64,000 bases of DNA. Origin: Ruegeria sp. TM1040. GTDB taxonomy: Bacteria > Pseudomonadota > Alphaproteobacteria > Rhodobacterales > Rhodobacteraceae. Under the pieces are notes generated by a model, which saw only the letters and a list, made by a program, of their open reading frames with translations, was not told the origin of the DNA and ran no database searches. How positions within the stretch are numbered: position 1 is the stretch's first letter; each line of letters opens with the position of its first letter. A program made the position numbers and the translations under genes. Shown here piece by piece: positions 47,287-55,652 of the stretch. The stretch is from contig NC_008044.1 in the NCBI RefSeq assembly GCF_000014065.1, positions 1,325,501 through 1,389,500 on the forward strand. The letters are read 5' to 3'.

Positions 47287-47996
47287 GCGAACCCTTTTTG
47301 ATTGGCGACAGCATGACGGGTGGCTATGGCAAGGGGCCGGACATCCTGCATGATTGCACCATCGCCGTGAACCCGGGCGAAATCGCCGTGATCGTGGGCC
47401 CCAATGGCGCGGGAAAATCCACCGCCATGAAAGCCGTCTTTGGTATGCTGAACGTGCGCTCCGGCGCGGTACGTCTGGGCGGAGAAGACATTACCAGCCT
47501 CAGCCCGCAAGAGCGCGTGATCAAGGGCATGGGTTTTGTGCCGCAAACGAGCAATATCTTCACCTCGATGACGGTCGAGGAAAACCTCGAGATGGGCGCC
47601 TTTATCCGCACCGATGATTATTCCGACACCATGGAGCAGGTCTATCACTTGTTTCCGATCCTGAAGGACAAACGCCATCAGGCGGCCGGGGAATTGTCGG
47701 GCGGTCAGCGTCAGCAGGTGGCCGTGGGCCGCGCATTGATGACCAAGCCCAAGGTTCTGATGCTGGATGAGCCGACCGCTGGCGTGTCGCCCATCGTGAT
47801 GGACGAGCTGTTTGACCGCATCATCGAGGTTTCCCGCACCGGGCTGCCGATCCTGATGGTGGAACAAAACGCCAAGCAAGCGCTTGAAATCGCGGACAAA
47901 GGCTATGTCCTCGTTCAAGGCGCGAACGCCTATACGGGCACCGGTCAGGAACTGCTGGCCGATCCCGAAGTACGCAAATCTTTCCTGGGAGGCTAA
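47283..47996 (+). CDS. livF: Branched-chain amino-acid-type ABC transporter ATPase (LivF)
   Basis: A 237-residue ABC ATPase. Walker A GPNGAGKST near residue 40, LivF-typical GMGFVPQTSNIFTSMTVEENL near 80, signature LSGGQRQQVAVGRALM near 138, Walker B VLMLDEPTAGVSP near 160 and switch MVEQNAKQALEIAD. It pairs with LivG as the ATPase heterodimer. The next gene starts 3 nt later. Confidence 0.94.
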   Translation: MSEPFLIGDSMTGGYGKGPDILHDCTIAVNPGEIAVIVGPNGAGKSTAMKAVFGMLNVRSGAVRLGGEDITSLSPQERVIKGMGFVPQTSNIFTSMTVEENLEMGAFIRTDDYSDTMEQVYHLFPILKDKRHQAAGELSGGQRQQVAVGRALMTKPKVLMLDEPTAGVSPIVMDELFDRIIEVSRTGLPILMVEQNAKQALEIADKGYVLVQGANAYTGTGQELLADPEVRKSFLGG

Positions 47997-47999
47997 GAG

Positions 48000-49010
48000 A
48001 TGGATTTCCTCAATGCCTTCGTGGCGCTTTCAAACTTTGTTCTGATCCCCGGCATCGCCTATGGCAGCCAACTGGCGCTTGGCGCACTTGGGGTGACGCT
48101 GATCTACGGGATCTTGCGCTTTTCGAACTTTGCCCATGGGGACACCATGGCCTTTGGGACCATGGTCGTGATCCTGTTTACTTGGCTGTTCCAGTCCTGG
48201 GGCATCTCCGCAGGCCCGCTGCCAACCGCGCTTCTGGCGTTGCCAATCGGGATCGTGATGACCATGGGGTTGGTTCTGATCACCGACAAGGCCGTGTTCA
48301 AATTCTACCGCGAGCAAAAAGCAAAGCCCGTGGTCTTTGTGATGGTCTCGCTTGGCGTGATGTTCATGATGAACGGGCTTGTGCGCTTTATCATCGGTCC
48401 CGGCGATCAGCGGTTTGGTGATGGCGAGCGGTTCATCATCAAGGCCCGCACCTTCAAGCAGATGACCGGTCTTGATGAGGGTCTAGCAATCAAGACCTCG
48501 CAGGGCATCACCGTGGTCACAGCCATTGTTGTGGTGGCGCTGTTGTTCTGGTTCCTCAACAAGACCCGAACGGGCAAATCCATGCGCGCCTATTCCGACA
48601 ACGAGGATCTGGCGCTGTTGTCTGGCATCAATCCCGAACGCGTGGTCATGATCACATGGATCATCGTCGCAGCACTGGCGACCATTGCCGGCACGCTATA
48701 CGGGCTTGATAAGTCATTCAAACCTTTCACTTATTTCCAGCTTCTCCTGCCGATCTTTGCGGCGGCCATCGTGGGCGGTCTCGGCAGCCCTCTGGGCGCA
48801 ATCGCTGGTGGGTTTGTCATCGCCATGAGCGAGGTGATGATCACCTACGCTTGGAAAAAAGTGGGCGGTTACCTGCTGCCTGAAAGCCTGGAACCAGAGG
48901 GGCTCGCACAGCTTCTGAGCACGGATTACAAATTTGCGGTTTCCTTTGCGATCCTCGTCGTTGTGCTGCTGTTCAAACCCACCGGTATCTTCAAAGGAAA
49001 AGCGGTATGA
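48000..49010 (+). CDS. livH: Branched-chain amino-acid-type ABC transporter permease (LivH)
   Basis: A 336-residue inner-membrane permease with about eight hydrophobic helices. LivH landmarks are ALGALGVTLIYGILRFSNFAHGD near 28–50 and AYSDNEDLALLSGINPERV near 200, the loop that meets the ATPase, and the glycine-rich AAAIVGGLGSPLGAIAGG near 258. The start follows livF by 3 nt and its stop overlaps livM by 4 nt. Confidence 0.94.
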   Translation: MDFLNAFVALSNFVLIPGIAYGSQLALGALGVTLIYGILRFSNFAHGDTMAFGTMVVILFTWLFQSWGISAGPLPTALLALPIGIVMTMGLVLITDKAVFKFYREQKAKPVVFVMVSLGVMFMMNGLVRFIIGPGDQRFGDGERFIIKARTFKQMTGLDEGLAIKTSQGITVVTAIVVVALLFWFLNKTRTGKSMRAYSDNEDLALLSGINPERVVMITWIIVAALATIAGTLYGLDKSFKPFTYFQLLLPIFAAAIVGGLGSPLGAIAGGFVIAMSEVMITYAWKKVGGYLLPESLEPEGLAQLLSTDYKFAVSFAILVVVLLFKPTGIFKGKAV

Positions 49011-50332
49011 GCGATACGTTGAAACATACGCTTCTGTTCGCCTTCGTCGGCCTGTTGCTGGTGCTCGAGGGGACCACAAATGCGTTTGGCGTTTTCTCGG
49101 GATCGTGGAACTCTGCGTTGACCATCCTCAATATGGGGCTGATCTCGGCCATCATGGCGATTGGGGTCAATCTGCAGTGGGGGTTTGCCGGGTTGTTCAA
49201 CGTCGGCATCATGGGCTTTACCGCGCTTGGCGGGCTGGCCGTGGTTTTGACCTCCATGCCGCCCACCCCCGGTGCCTGGCAGGCAGGTGGTTGGCAAATC
49301 CTGCTGGCGCTGGTGCTGGGTGCGGCGACCATCGCAGCCGCAATCTACAGCTATCGGGTGATGGCGGCGGGCAAGGCGCGCACGCTGACCCTGCTTGCAA
49401 TCCTGATCGTGGGATTTGTGGTTTACCGCGCAGCGCTGGATCCCGGTGTTGAAGCCATCGAGTCGATCAACCCCGCGCTTGAGGGCAACATTGGCGGCTT
49501 TGGCCTGCCCGTGCTCCTGGCCTGGCCGCTGGGCGGTCTGCTGGCGGCGGGTGTTGCGTGGATGATCGGCAAGACAGCGCTGGGGCTGCGGTCGGACTAT
49601 CTGGCGATCGCAACACTTGGCATTGCCGAGATCATCATTGCGGTGCTGAAGAACGAGGACTGGCTGTCCCGAGGGGTCAAAAACGTCGTCGGCTTGCCGC
49701 GCCCCCTGCCCTATGAGGTTGATTTGCAAGCAGATCCTGCGTTCGTGAACCAGGCTGCGGCTTGGGGCATGGATGCCACCACGGCCTCCACGCTCTACGT
49801 GAAACTGGGCTATGCGCTCATGTTCACGGTCGTGCTGCTGGTCTTCCTCTGGATGGCACAAATGGCGCTCAAGAGCCCCTGGGGGCGGATGATGCGCGCC
49901 ATTCGGGACAATGAAGTGGCCGCCAACGCCATGGGCAAACATGTCACCCGGCGCCATCTGCAGGTCTTCATCCTTGGTTCGGCCATTTGCGGCGTGGCTG
50001 GTGCGATGATGACGACGCTCGACAGCCAGTTGACACCCGGCACCTACAACCCGCTGCGGTTTACCTTCCTCATCTGGGTGATGGTGATCGTCGGAGGCTC
50101 CGGTAACAACTTCGGCGCGGTGCTTGGCGGGCTCTTGGTGTGGTTCCTGTGGATCAAGGTGGAGCCGATGGGCGTGATGCTGATCGAGCTTGTGACCTCT
50201 GGCATGTCCGAGGACAGCGGACTGCGCGCACATCTTCTGGAGAGTGCCTCACATATGCGCCTGTTCACCATGGGGCTGGTCTTGCTGCTGGTGCTCCGGT
50301 TTAGCCCAAGGGGTCTGATCCCGGAGAAATAA
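49007..50332 (+). CDS. livM: Branched-chain amino-acid-type ABC transporter permease (LivM)
   Basis: A 441-residue inner-membrane permease with around ten helices. The opening SLQ-type helix segment GVNLQWGFAGLFNVGIMGF near residue 45, the LRSDYLAIATLGIAEII block near 195 and the coupling loop MMRAIRDNEVAANAMGKHVTRR near 300 are LivM hallmarks. It is longer than E. coli LivM because of a helical insertion between residues about 85 and 170. Last gene of the importer operon. Confidence 0.93.
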   Translation: MSDTLKHTLLFAFVGLLLVLEGTTNAFGVFSGSWNSALTILNMGLISAIMAIGVNLQWGFAGLFNVGIMGFTALGGLAVVLTSMPPTPGAWQAGGWQILLALVLGAATIAAAIYSYRVMAAGKARTLTLLAILIVGFVVYRAALDPGVEAIESINPALEGNIGGFGLPVLLAWPLGGLLAAGVAWMIGKTALGLRSDYLAIATLGIAEIIIAVLKNEDWLSRGVKNVVGLPRPLPYEVDLQADPAFVNQAAAWGMDATTASTLYVKLGYALMFTVVLLVFLWMAQMALKSPWGRMMRAIRDNEVAANAMGKHVTRRHLQVFILGSAICGVAGAMMTTLDSQLTPGTYNPLRFTFLIWVMVIVGGSGNNFGAVLGGLLVWFLWIKVEPMGVMLIELVTSGMSEDSGLRAHLLESASHMRLFTMGLVLLLVLRFSPRGLIPEK

Positions 50333-50364
50333 CCTCGGCAAGCCTGCCAACTTGAAGACAAACA

Positions 50365-50397
50365 AAAACGCCTGTCGAAATATTCGGCAGGCGTTTT
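50365..50397. terminator. Terminator after livM
   Basis: A 15-bp stem (50365–50379 with 50383–50397, one G-T pair) with an ATA loop and A/T-rich ends. Placed between convergent livM (+) and the GrlR-like gene (-), so it likely serves both. Confidence 0.9.
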
Positions 50398-50413
50398 CAA
50401 TTTCCCGAGAGCC

Positions 50414-50749
50414 TTAATCCCGAAGCTTTGTAAATACCAGTTTCATGGGAATATCCGGCGCATCACGGCTTGCGGCGGTGCCGACGATGCGGTTGTTGCT
50501 CAGCAGTTTTGCGTTCACTGCGATGCTCACATGCTCTTTGCCAAAGACTGGCACCATGTCGTTTTTATGCGCGTGTCGAAACGCTTCGAGTTCGAGCGCC
50601 ACATCAGATCCTGCCTGCGAATAGTTCCCGTCGTATGCGATGATACTGTCACCTCCGCGCGCGCGCCCGCCCGCAAAACTGATGACTCCAAATCCGCGCA
50701 GAGCGGGGGTTACAAATTCGACTGTGTAAAGACCATCGATGTTCTTCAA
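50414..50749 (-). CDS. GrlR-like small protein
   Basis: A 111-residue protein. The layout IDGLYTVEFVTPALRGFGV…GGRARGGDSIIAYDGNYSQ resembles GrlR, the small beta-barrel regulator known from enterobacterial pathogenicity islands, in which the DGLY and GGD-x4-Y blocks are conserved. The C-terminal half is a beta-rich VPVFGKEHVSIAVNAKLLSNN segment. No type III secretion genes are in view; similar proteins occur widely without such systems. It lies between livM and the prophage attachment site. Family call is by eye only. Confidence 0.55.
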   Translation of the reverse strand: MKNIDGLYTVEFVTPALRGFGVISFAGGRARGGDSIIAYDGNYSQAGSDVALELEAFRHAHKNDMVPVFGKEHVSIAVNAKLLSNNRIVGTAASRDAPDIPMKLVFTKLRD

Positions 50750-50999
50750 CTGCTACTCCAAAAACCATGTCGCAAAACGCCCCAAAGGAATGTCGCAATT
50801 CCATCGGGGTCTATGAAAAATAGAATCGATATTGATCAAAAAGAAGTGGTTCGGATCAAAATGGTGAATGGGACGGGCCTATATTGCAAGCCCCAACGCA
50901 GTATCTGGTCTGATCTGCCTCATGGGACATGGCGTCATCATCAGGCAAAGACTGGCCACGCTCAAAAGCGCAGCGTCTAGTTTGAAACTTATGGAGAAG
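50750..50999. other. Gap between the GrlR-like gene and the tRNA fragment
   Basis: About 250 nt with no supported gene. It presumably holds the - strand promoter of the GrlR-like gene and, next to the tRNA 3' end, sequence downstream of the tRNA transcript. A 55-codon frame on + (50813–50980) lacks a good ribosome site. Confidence 0.4.
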
Positions 51000-51061
51000 T
51001 GGTGCGGGTGAAGGGACTTGAACCCCCACGCCTTGCGGCGCCAGAACCTAAATCTAGCGCG
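51000..51061 (-). tRNA. 3' part of tRNA-Leu(UAG); prophage attachment site
   Basis: Read on the - strand this is the anticodon arm (CTAGA-TTTAGGT-TCTGG, anticodon TAG), variable arm, T arm (GGGTTCAAGTCCC) and acceptor end CACCCGCACCA of a tRNA-Leu with encoded CCA. The 5' half (acceptor GCGGGTG, D arm) is absent: sequence above 51061 diverges. This is what remains after a phage has recombined within the anticodon region; the phage copy of the core should complete the gene at the other, unseen end. Confidence 0.88.
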
Positions 51062-51147
51062 GATTTATGCAAATCAGCGCCTTAGCTTTTTTATTTCCCC
51101 AAACAAAGCCAGAACGAACTAGGAAACCGGGAAACTCGCGCAGCTGC

Positions 51148-52155
51148 CTATTCTACCGGCTCAGCCGTGATTGCGGTGCGATATCCCCCACTGTCTAGGA
51201 TGTGGGTTGCCCGGCTGACCAACCATTCTCCGTCAATGTAGGATCGAAACCCACTGGCGCTCAGGCGCGCCTCGGCGACTATGTCGGAGTTTCCGGGCAT
51301 GGTGATTGAAAGGCTGCGTCCTGCTCGCCCCAAGCGCTTTAACTCGGATTCGGCTGTTTTCCGGGCTGTTACCTTGTCCGGGAAGCGTCGCCGCAGCCTT
51401 AAGGCGGGCTCACCTTGCCCGGCCTCTACCTCAACCGGCTGACCAGCTTCGAGATCCTGCGTGGTCGCGATTACGCGCCCAACCCGCTCGCGCAGGCTGT
51501 TCCTGTAGCGCCATTCGGTCACCGATGATTTATCAACTCTCACCACCGGGAGAGGCTGGCCGGATGCGGTTAGGCTTTCCCCTCGCCTGGTCATGATCAG
51601 TCGGCCATTGCCCGGCTTGGCAATCGCATCAAAATCCCGCGCGATCCGTGACAAGAGATTGATATCGCTTTCGTCAATCTGATCGATGTGAGGCAAAGCC
51701 TCTGCGCGCAGGCTTTCGGACACCATAGCGATCAGGCCATGCTCGCTCGCGATTTTTTCGACCATTGCCCCTATTGTGGTGCCTTCGGGCCAGCTCCGCT
51801 TTTTCTGATCGGTAAGCGCCGTTTTGCCGCTTGTGGTTTCTCCGTTCACCGATGCCGTCCCGGTGATCGTCACGGTATCAGGTGGCCCGCCCGTCTCAAT
51901 CGTATCGGCGACAAACAAGCCCATGTAGGACAGACTAAGCGGGAACCCCAACCAGACTTCGATTTCAGCGCCAGCGCGGGGTTCGGAAATCCTCTGAAAC
52001 AGGTTCGTGTCACTTAGGCGGATCTCGACAGTGTCAGACTGCACGCCTGCGCCATCCGTCACACGTAAGCTCACCAGCCGCGGCGCAAGAACGCCACTGA
52101 TATCTTTGCCGTCAACAGTGACTCGAAAGTACGGTCTGAAATCCATCAATCCCAT
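51148..52155 (-). CDS. D: Phage late control/tail protein gpD (baseplate hub)
   Basis: A 335-residue protein of the P2 gpD / VgrG-N group that forms the trimeric baseplate hub under the spike. Seen are FRPYFRVTVDGKDISGVLAPRLV at the start, GAEIEVWLGFPLSLSYMGLFVAD near residue 85, and a closing FRSYIDGEWLVSRATHILD segment. The start overlaps gpX by 10 nt. It is the last gene before the attachment site. Confidence 0.93.
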   Translation of the reverse strand: MGLMDFRPYFRVTVDGKDISGVLAPRLVSLRVTDGAGVQSDTVEIRLSDTNLFQRISEPRAGAEIEVWLGFPLSLSYMGLFVADTIETGGPPDTVTITGTASVNGETTSGKTALTDQKKRSWPEGTTIGAMVEKIASEHGLIAMVSESLRAEALPHIDQIDESDINLLSRIARDFDAIAKPGNGRLIMTRRGESLTASGQPLPVVRVDKSSVTEWRYRNSLRERVGRVIATTQDLEAGQPVEVEAGQGEPALRLRRRFPDKVTARKTAESELKRLGRAGRSLSITMPGNSDIVAEARLSASGFRSYIDGEWLVSRATHILDSGGYRTAITAEPVE

Positions 52156-52364
52156 AGGCGCAGGCTTTCTGCTTCTTTGGGTGTATCGATCACGGGGAGT
52201 TTAACCCGAGTTCCCAGCGGCAGGATCGGCCCCATTGCAGCGATACCCGGATTTGCTTCGAGCACCGTTTCGAACGCGCCCCGGATCTCTGCGCGGTAGT
52301 GGCGCCAGACAATCTCATCGAGGGCCTCACCTTCCTTAGAATGGTAGAAGACTGCGGAGTCCAC
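52146..52364 (-). CDS. X: Phage tail protein gpX (LysM-like)
   Basis: A 72-residue protein matching the small P2 gpX (67 aa) in size and order. It has YHSKEGEALDEIVWRHY at the start, a LysM-like pattern, and GPILPLGTRVKLPV near residue 52. The start is GTG 52364, preceded by GGAGG at 7 nt; the longer frame reaching 52490 overlaps gpU and is not family-like. The gene overlaps gpU by 29 nt and gpD by 10 nt. Confidence 0.9.
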   Translation of the reverse strand: MDSAVFYHSKEGEALDEIVWRHYRAEIRGAFETVLEANPGIAAMGPILPLGTRVKLPVIDTPKEAESLRLWD

Positions 52365-52749
52365 CGTCGTACCTCCGAATACTGATCCCAAATTCTTGCC
52401 ACAGTGGCGCGCCATGGTGCGTAAAGGTCCGTTGGCCCTCTCGCACACTTTTGACCACCCAAACGCCCAGAATGCGCCCTGTACCAGCAATGAGCGGCAA
52501 CGGAATGCCGATGGCGGCCTGACGGCGCATCTTGTCTAGTTGCGCCAGCCCGCCCTTGAAGTGTGGATAAATTACTCCGCGCAACGAAATCGTGTCCTCG
52601 CCATATCCCGTGAATTGCAATGCGTCATCTGCGCCGACACGCTCCTGCGCAGCCCAGCGGTATTCGGTCGACCTCTCAAGGTTTTGATAGGCAGCGTTGT
52701 CGATACTGAACTGGTAGGCGCCGAGTTGCATCATCGTTCCGGCCATCAT
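52336..52749 (-). CDS. U: Phage tail protein gpU (tail terminator)
   Basis: A 137-residue P2 gpU-type protein. Landmarks are QLGAYQFSIDNAAYQNLERSTEYRWA at the start, ISLRGVIYPHFKGGLAQLD near residue 55 and GVWVVKSVREGQ near 95. It overlaps the gpT stop as ATGATG, indicating coupled translation. In P2 gpU lies between T and X as here. Confidence 0.94.
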   Translation of the reverse strand: MMAGTMMQLGAYQFSIDNAAYQNLERSTEYRWAAQERVGADDALQFTGYGEDTISLRGVIYPHFKGGLAQLDKMRRQAAIGIPLPLIAGTGRILGVWVVKSVREGQRTFTHHGAPLWQEFGISIRRYDGGLRSLLPF

Positions 52750-55220
52750 GCGCCCCCGTATTGCCCATAATTGTGAGCCTGGTCATAGAGCGCCCCTGCC
52801 TGCGCTTCGCGCCCGCGGCGCTCGAGCTCGTCGATGAGACTCTGCGGGCTCATACTGCCAGCATGAATTTGTGCATGGATCACAACCGGCGCGGCCTGAG
52901 CAGCATGCGTCTGCGGAGAAGCTACCCGACCCTGCATCTGATCGCCTGTGACCTCGATACGCTGCAACACCGGCGCGACGGCTTGCTGCGCGCCCGCCAT
53001 GGCCCTCTGCAGGCCAGCACCCAAAGCATCCAGAACAGGCCCAGCGCGCTCAGACAGACGCGCCAGACGCTCTGTCGCGTTTGCGTGTGCCACATAGCCG
53101 CCCTTCGAGGTCCAGATCGTCTCAGGCCCTTGTTCTCCAACCTCGCGGAAGCCACGCCCGATGGTGCCGCCTAAATAGGAACCAGAAATCCTTATGGGCT
53201 TTGCGCGACCGCTGCGCGGATTGGCCGGCCCTTCATCGCCACTGCTATCGCCACCGCCGAACAGATTGCTGACACCGTTACTGATGCTGTCGCCGATTCC
53301 CTGGATGCCCGCGACGGCTCCCGCACCCTTGTCCCGGAGCCATGACAGGCCATCGAGGACGGGTTGCAGCTTTTCCATCAGCCAAACGAACTTTTGCGCC
53401 AGCCATTCGATCACAGCGCCGACAGCGGTTTTGACCTCTTCCCACGCGGCGGAGATCCCGCCGGTTGCGCCCAGTGCCTCGATCACAGGTCCGATACTGC
53501 CGTCATACGCAGTTTCGAGCACGACGCCGATTTCGCCAATAGCGGTCCCGATCATCGTGCGGGCGATGTCCCACGCTGCTGTGATGTGGCTTGTAATCCC
53601 CAGCTTGTCGGTGATCGGCTTTATCCCGTTCTCCCATGCAAAACGAAAAACTCCAGTGATCCCGTCGAACACTGTCGAGAAGACCGCCTTTGCTGATCCC
53701 CAAGCGTCGGACAGGCCTGCAGCGGCGGCATCCATGTCACCCCGCCAGACACCAGAGACAAATCGACCAAGCCCGCCGAAATGACCCTTCACGCCATCCC
53801 ATAGTTCGGCGAACCACGGCCCGACCTTCTCCCAGTTTTCATAGATCAGGTAAGCAGATCCCGCGATCCCGGCCACGGCAAGCCCAATGGGGTTCATCAG
53901 CAAAGCCCGCCCGACAGCAAGAACGCCCGTCTTGACCAGGGCAAGCCCACCAGCGAACAACTTCATCGCGCCAGCTCCTGCGGCCCCCCACGGCACAAGC
54001 GCCGCCATAGAGACGCCGAGGCGACCGACCGCCCAGCCGAAATTGAGCACGCTGGCGATGGTGCGACCGGCCAAGACCGTGCCGACGACGATTCCGAAAT
54101 TCTTCCAGCCCCCGACCATTTCCGCCGTTTTGGAGATCACGCCACCGACTGCCTTAGACACATCACCCATGCCCTCGGCGATTTGACCGATCACAGGCAA
54201 AGCTGCCTCAAGCTTGGTTGCGGCGGTATCAGCAAAGGCTGCAACGTCGTCGCGATTGGTCACGGCCCATTCGCTAAACCGCTGCATCGACCGGGTGACC
54301 ACAGGCATCAGCTCTGACCCGATGGTGTTTTTCAGGCCTTTGATCGACAGTTGCGCATCTAGCTGTGCGTCGGCAAAAGCTTCTGCGTCCCGCGCAGCTT
54401 CCTCGCTCAAGACATAGCCGGTGCGCCGGGCGTCTTCGCGCAGTTGTTCCAGCGCATCCGATCCGTTTCCGAGCATGTTTACCATGCCGATCCCCGACCG
54501 GCTGAACAATGCCGCAGCAATCGCCGCGCGTTCGGCTGGCGCTTCGATACCCTGCAGTTTGTCCGCGATTGCACCCATGGCGCGCTCTGGCCCCATGGCT
54601 ATCAGGTCGCTTGCACTCAGGCCGATCTGGTCGAGCGCTTTTTTCGCGGCACCCGTGCCTTGCGCTGCCTCGCCCAGGCGCTTCTGCATTGCTGTCAGTG
54701 AGCTATCGAACGTCTCTGTCGACACCCCAGAGCGCTCGGCCGCATAGCGGTATTCCTGTAACGCCTCGATCCCGATCCCGAGCTTCCCTGCCGTTTTGGC
54801 AACCTGGTCACCGTATGAAGCCGTTGAACTGGTCAGCGCGAAGATCCCGGCGCCAACCGCTGTAATTCCAATTGCCGATTGCCTTGCGAGCCGTCCGATC
54901 CGTTGGGTCATATCGCCAAAGGTTTTGCCGACCCGGGCGCTGTCGCGCATCGCGCGCTCCCAGCGCCTCTGTTTGCGCGCCAGATCCTCGAGCGTGCGCT
55001 CTAATGCTTCATACTCGCGGTCCAGGTGCTCGACCGATTTGCCCTGTTTCTCAAGGTCTTTGCGCGTGCGCGAAAGCTCTTTCTGGCGTTCTTTAACATC
55101 GCGGATGCTTTGCCCGACCTTGTCAAAGCCCGACCGGACAAAACCGATACCCTTGCGGAAGGAATTTTCAACAACACCGCCGATGGTCACAGTGGCGTTA
55201 AGGCGCTGATTTTTTGCCAT
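52746..55220 (-). CDS. T: Phage tail tape-measure protein gpT
   Basis: An 824-residue tail-length ruler. The N-terminal 100 residues form a charged coiled coil (DVKERQKELSRTRKDLEKQGK…LEDLARKQRRWERA). A TP901-type core follows (about 110–330), then hydrophobic segments near 410–460 and a Gly/Ala-rich C-terminal part. At roughly 3 residues per nm-scale ruler unit it predicts a P2-size tail (P2 gpT is 815 aa). Its start lies 22 nt inside the frameshifted E' frame. Confidence 0.94.
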   Translation of the reverse strand: MAKNQRLNATVTIGGVVENSFRKGIGFVRSGFDKVGQSIRDVKERQKELSRTRKDLEKQGKSVEHLDREYEALERTLEDLARKQRRWERAMRDSARVGKTFGDMTQRIGRLARQSAIGITAVGAGIFALTSSTASYGDQVAKTAGKLGIGIEALQEYRYAAERSGVSTETFDSSLTAMQKRLGEAAQGTGAAKKALDQIGLSASDLIAMGPERAMGAIADKLQGIEAPAERAAIAAALFSRSGIGMVNMLGNGSDALEQLREDARRTGYVLSEEAARDAEAFADAQLDAQLSIKGLKNTIGSELMPVVTRSMQRFSEWAVTNRDDVAAFADTAATKLEAALPVIGQIAEGMGDVSKAVGGVISKTAEMVGGWKNFGIVVGTVLAGRTIASVLNFGWAVGRLGVSMAALVPWGAAGAGAMKLFAGGLALVKTGVLAVGRALLMNPIGLAVAGIAGSAYLIYENWEKVGPWFAELWDGVKGHFGGLGRFVSGVWRGDMDAAAAGLSDAWGSAKAVFSTVFDGITGVFRFAWENGIKPITDKLGITSHITAAWDIARTMIGTAIGEIGVVLETAYDGSIGPVIEALGATGGISAAWEEVKTAVGAVIEWLAQKFVWLMEKLQPVLDGLSWLRDKGAGAVAGIQGIGDSISNGVSNLFGGGDSSGDEGPANPRSGRAKPIRISGSYLGGTIGRGFREVGEQGPETIWTSKGGYVAHANATERLARLSERAGPVLDALGAGLQRAMAGAQQAVAPVLQRIEVTGDQMQGRVASPQTHAAQAAPVVIHAQIHAGSMSPQSLIDELERRGREAQAGALYDQAHNYGQYGGA

Positions 55221-55353
55221 TGATTTCCCTCAGGCCTTCAAGCCACCACGTCATGCGACTGACGCTCATTGCGGAGATCTCGGCGCACGACCAGCCGGTC
55301 TCGCGTGCGATCAGCAGCACGCCGAGGCGCGCCGCCTCAGGCGTCAGCCATTG
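55198..55353 (-). CDS. E': Tail assembly chaperone extension gpE' (made by -1 frameshift)
   Basis: An open frame in -1 relative to gpE, without its own start. It begins CAA at 55353 right after the slippery heptamer and runs 51 codons to TAA 55198, reading QWLTPEAARLG…TGWSCAEISAMSVS then MTWWLEGLREING. The Trp/Leu-rich segment resembles P2 E'. Joined to the first 97 residues of gpE it gives a product of about 148 residues, the gpE+E' form needed for tail assembly. It overlaps the gpT start by 23 nt. Confidence 0.88.
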   Translation of the reverse strand, partial: QWLTPEAARLGVLLIARETGWSCAEISAMSVSRMTWWLEGLREINGKKSAP

Positions 55354-55643
55354 AAAAAATCCAGCGCCTCTTGAAGTCGGCGGTAGTCGCGCATCGGAGC
55401 GGTCTGCACCTCTTCGGGCGACAGATCTGCCAGATTTGCAATCAGCGTGATTTCATGAACGGCGTTGTCACCCTTTGCCATTTGGCGCGCGGCCATGTTG
55501 TCGCCTGCCGTCGGTTCGCGCAGGGTGACCTCTTTGCGTTTTTCGCTGCCAACGGTGATGCCCTTTGCAAGCGTCACGGTCACGGACTCCTGATCGCCGT
55601 CGGTGTTGTGCTTGCAATAGGAAGGAAGTGCCGGATTTTGCAT
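55344..55643 (-). CDS. E: Phage tail assembly protein gpE
   Basis: A 99-residue tail assembly chaperone of the P2 gpE group. Seen are VTVTLAKGITVGSEKRKEVTLREPTAGD and an acidic helical end with LQEALDFFNG. Start ATG 55643 follows AAGGAG. The slippery heptamer lies in its last codons, so a fraction of ribosomes makes gpE+E'. Confidence 0.92.
   Translation of the reverse strand: MQNPALPSYCKHNTDGDQESVTVTLAKGITVGSEKRKEVTLREPTAGDNMAARQMAKGDNAVHEITLIANLADLSPEEVQTAPMRDYRRLQEALDFFNG
55353..55359 (-). promoter_or_regulatory. -1 ribosomal frameshift slippery site
   Basis: On the - strand the heptamer T-TTT-TTC sits in the gpE frame as (GA)T TTT TTC, the X-XXY-YYZ arrangement, 6 codons before the gpE region ends in TGA at 55346–55344. 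Slippage by -1 leads straight into the E' frame. Confidence 0.9.
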
Positions 55644-55652
55644 GGTTGCTCC

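Noticed and set aside
48926-50233. 435-codon - strand reading frame opposite livM
   Set aside because: Composition is that of an antisense frame (His, Gln, Arg, Asp-rich); livM is well supported.
50813-50980. 55-codon + strand frame between the GrlR-like gene and the tRNA fragment
   Set aside because: No good ribosome site, no family, no promoter seen; kept only as a remark.
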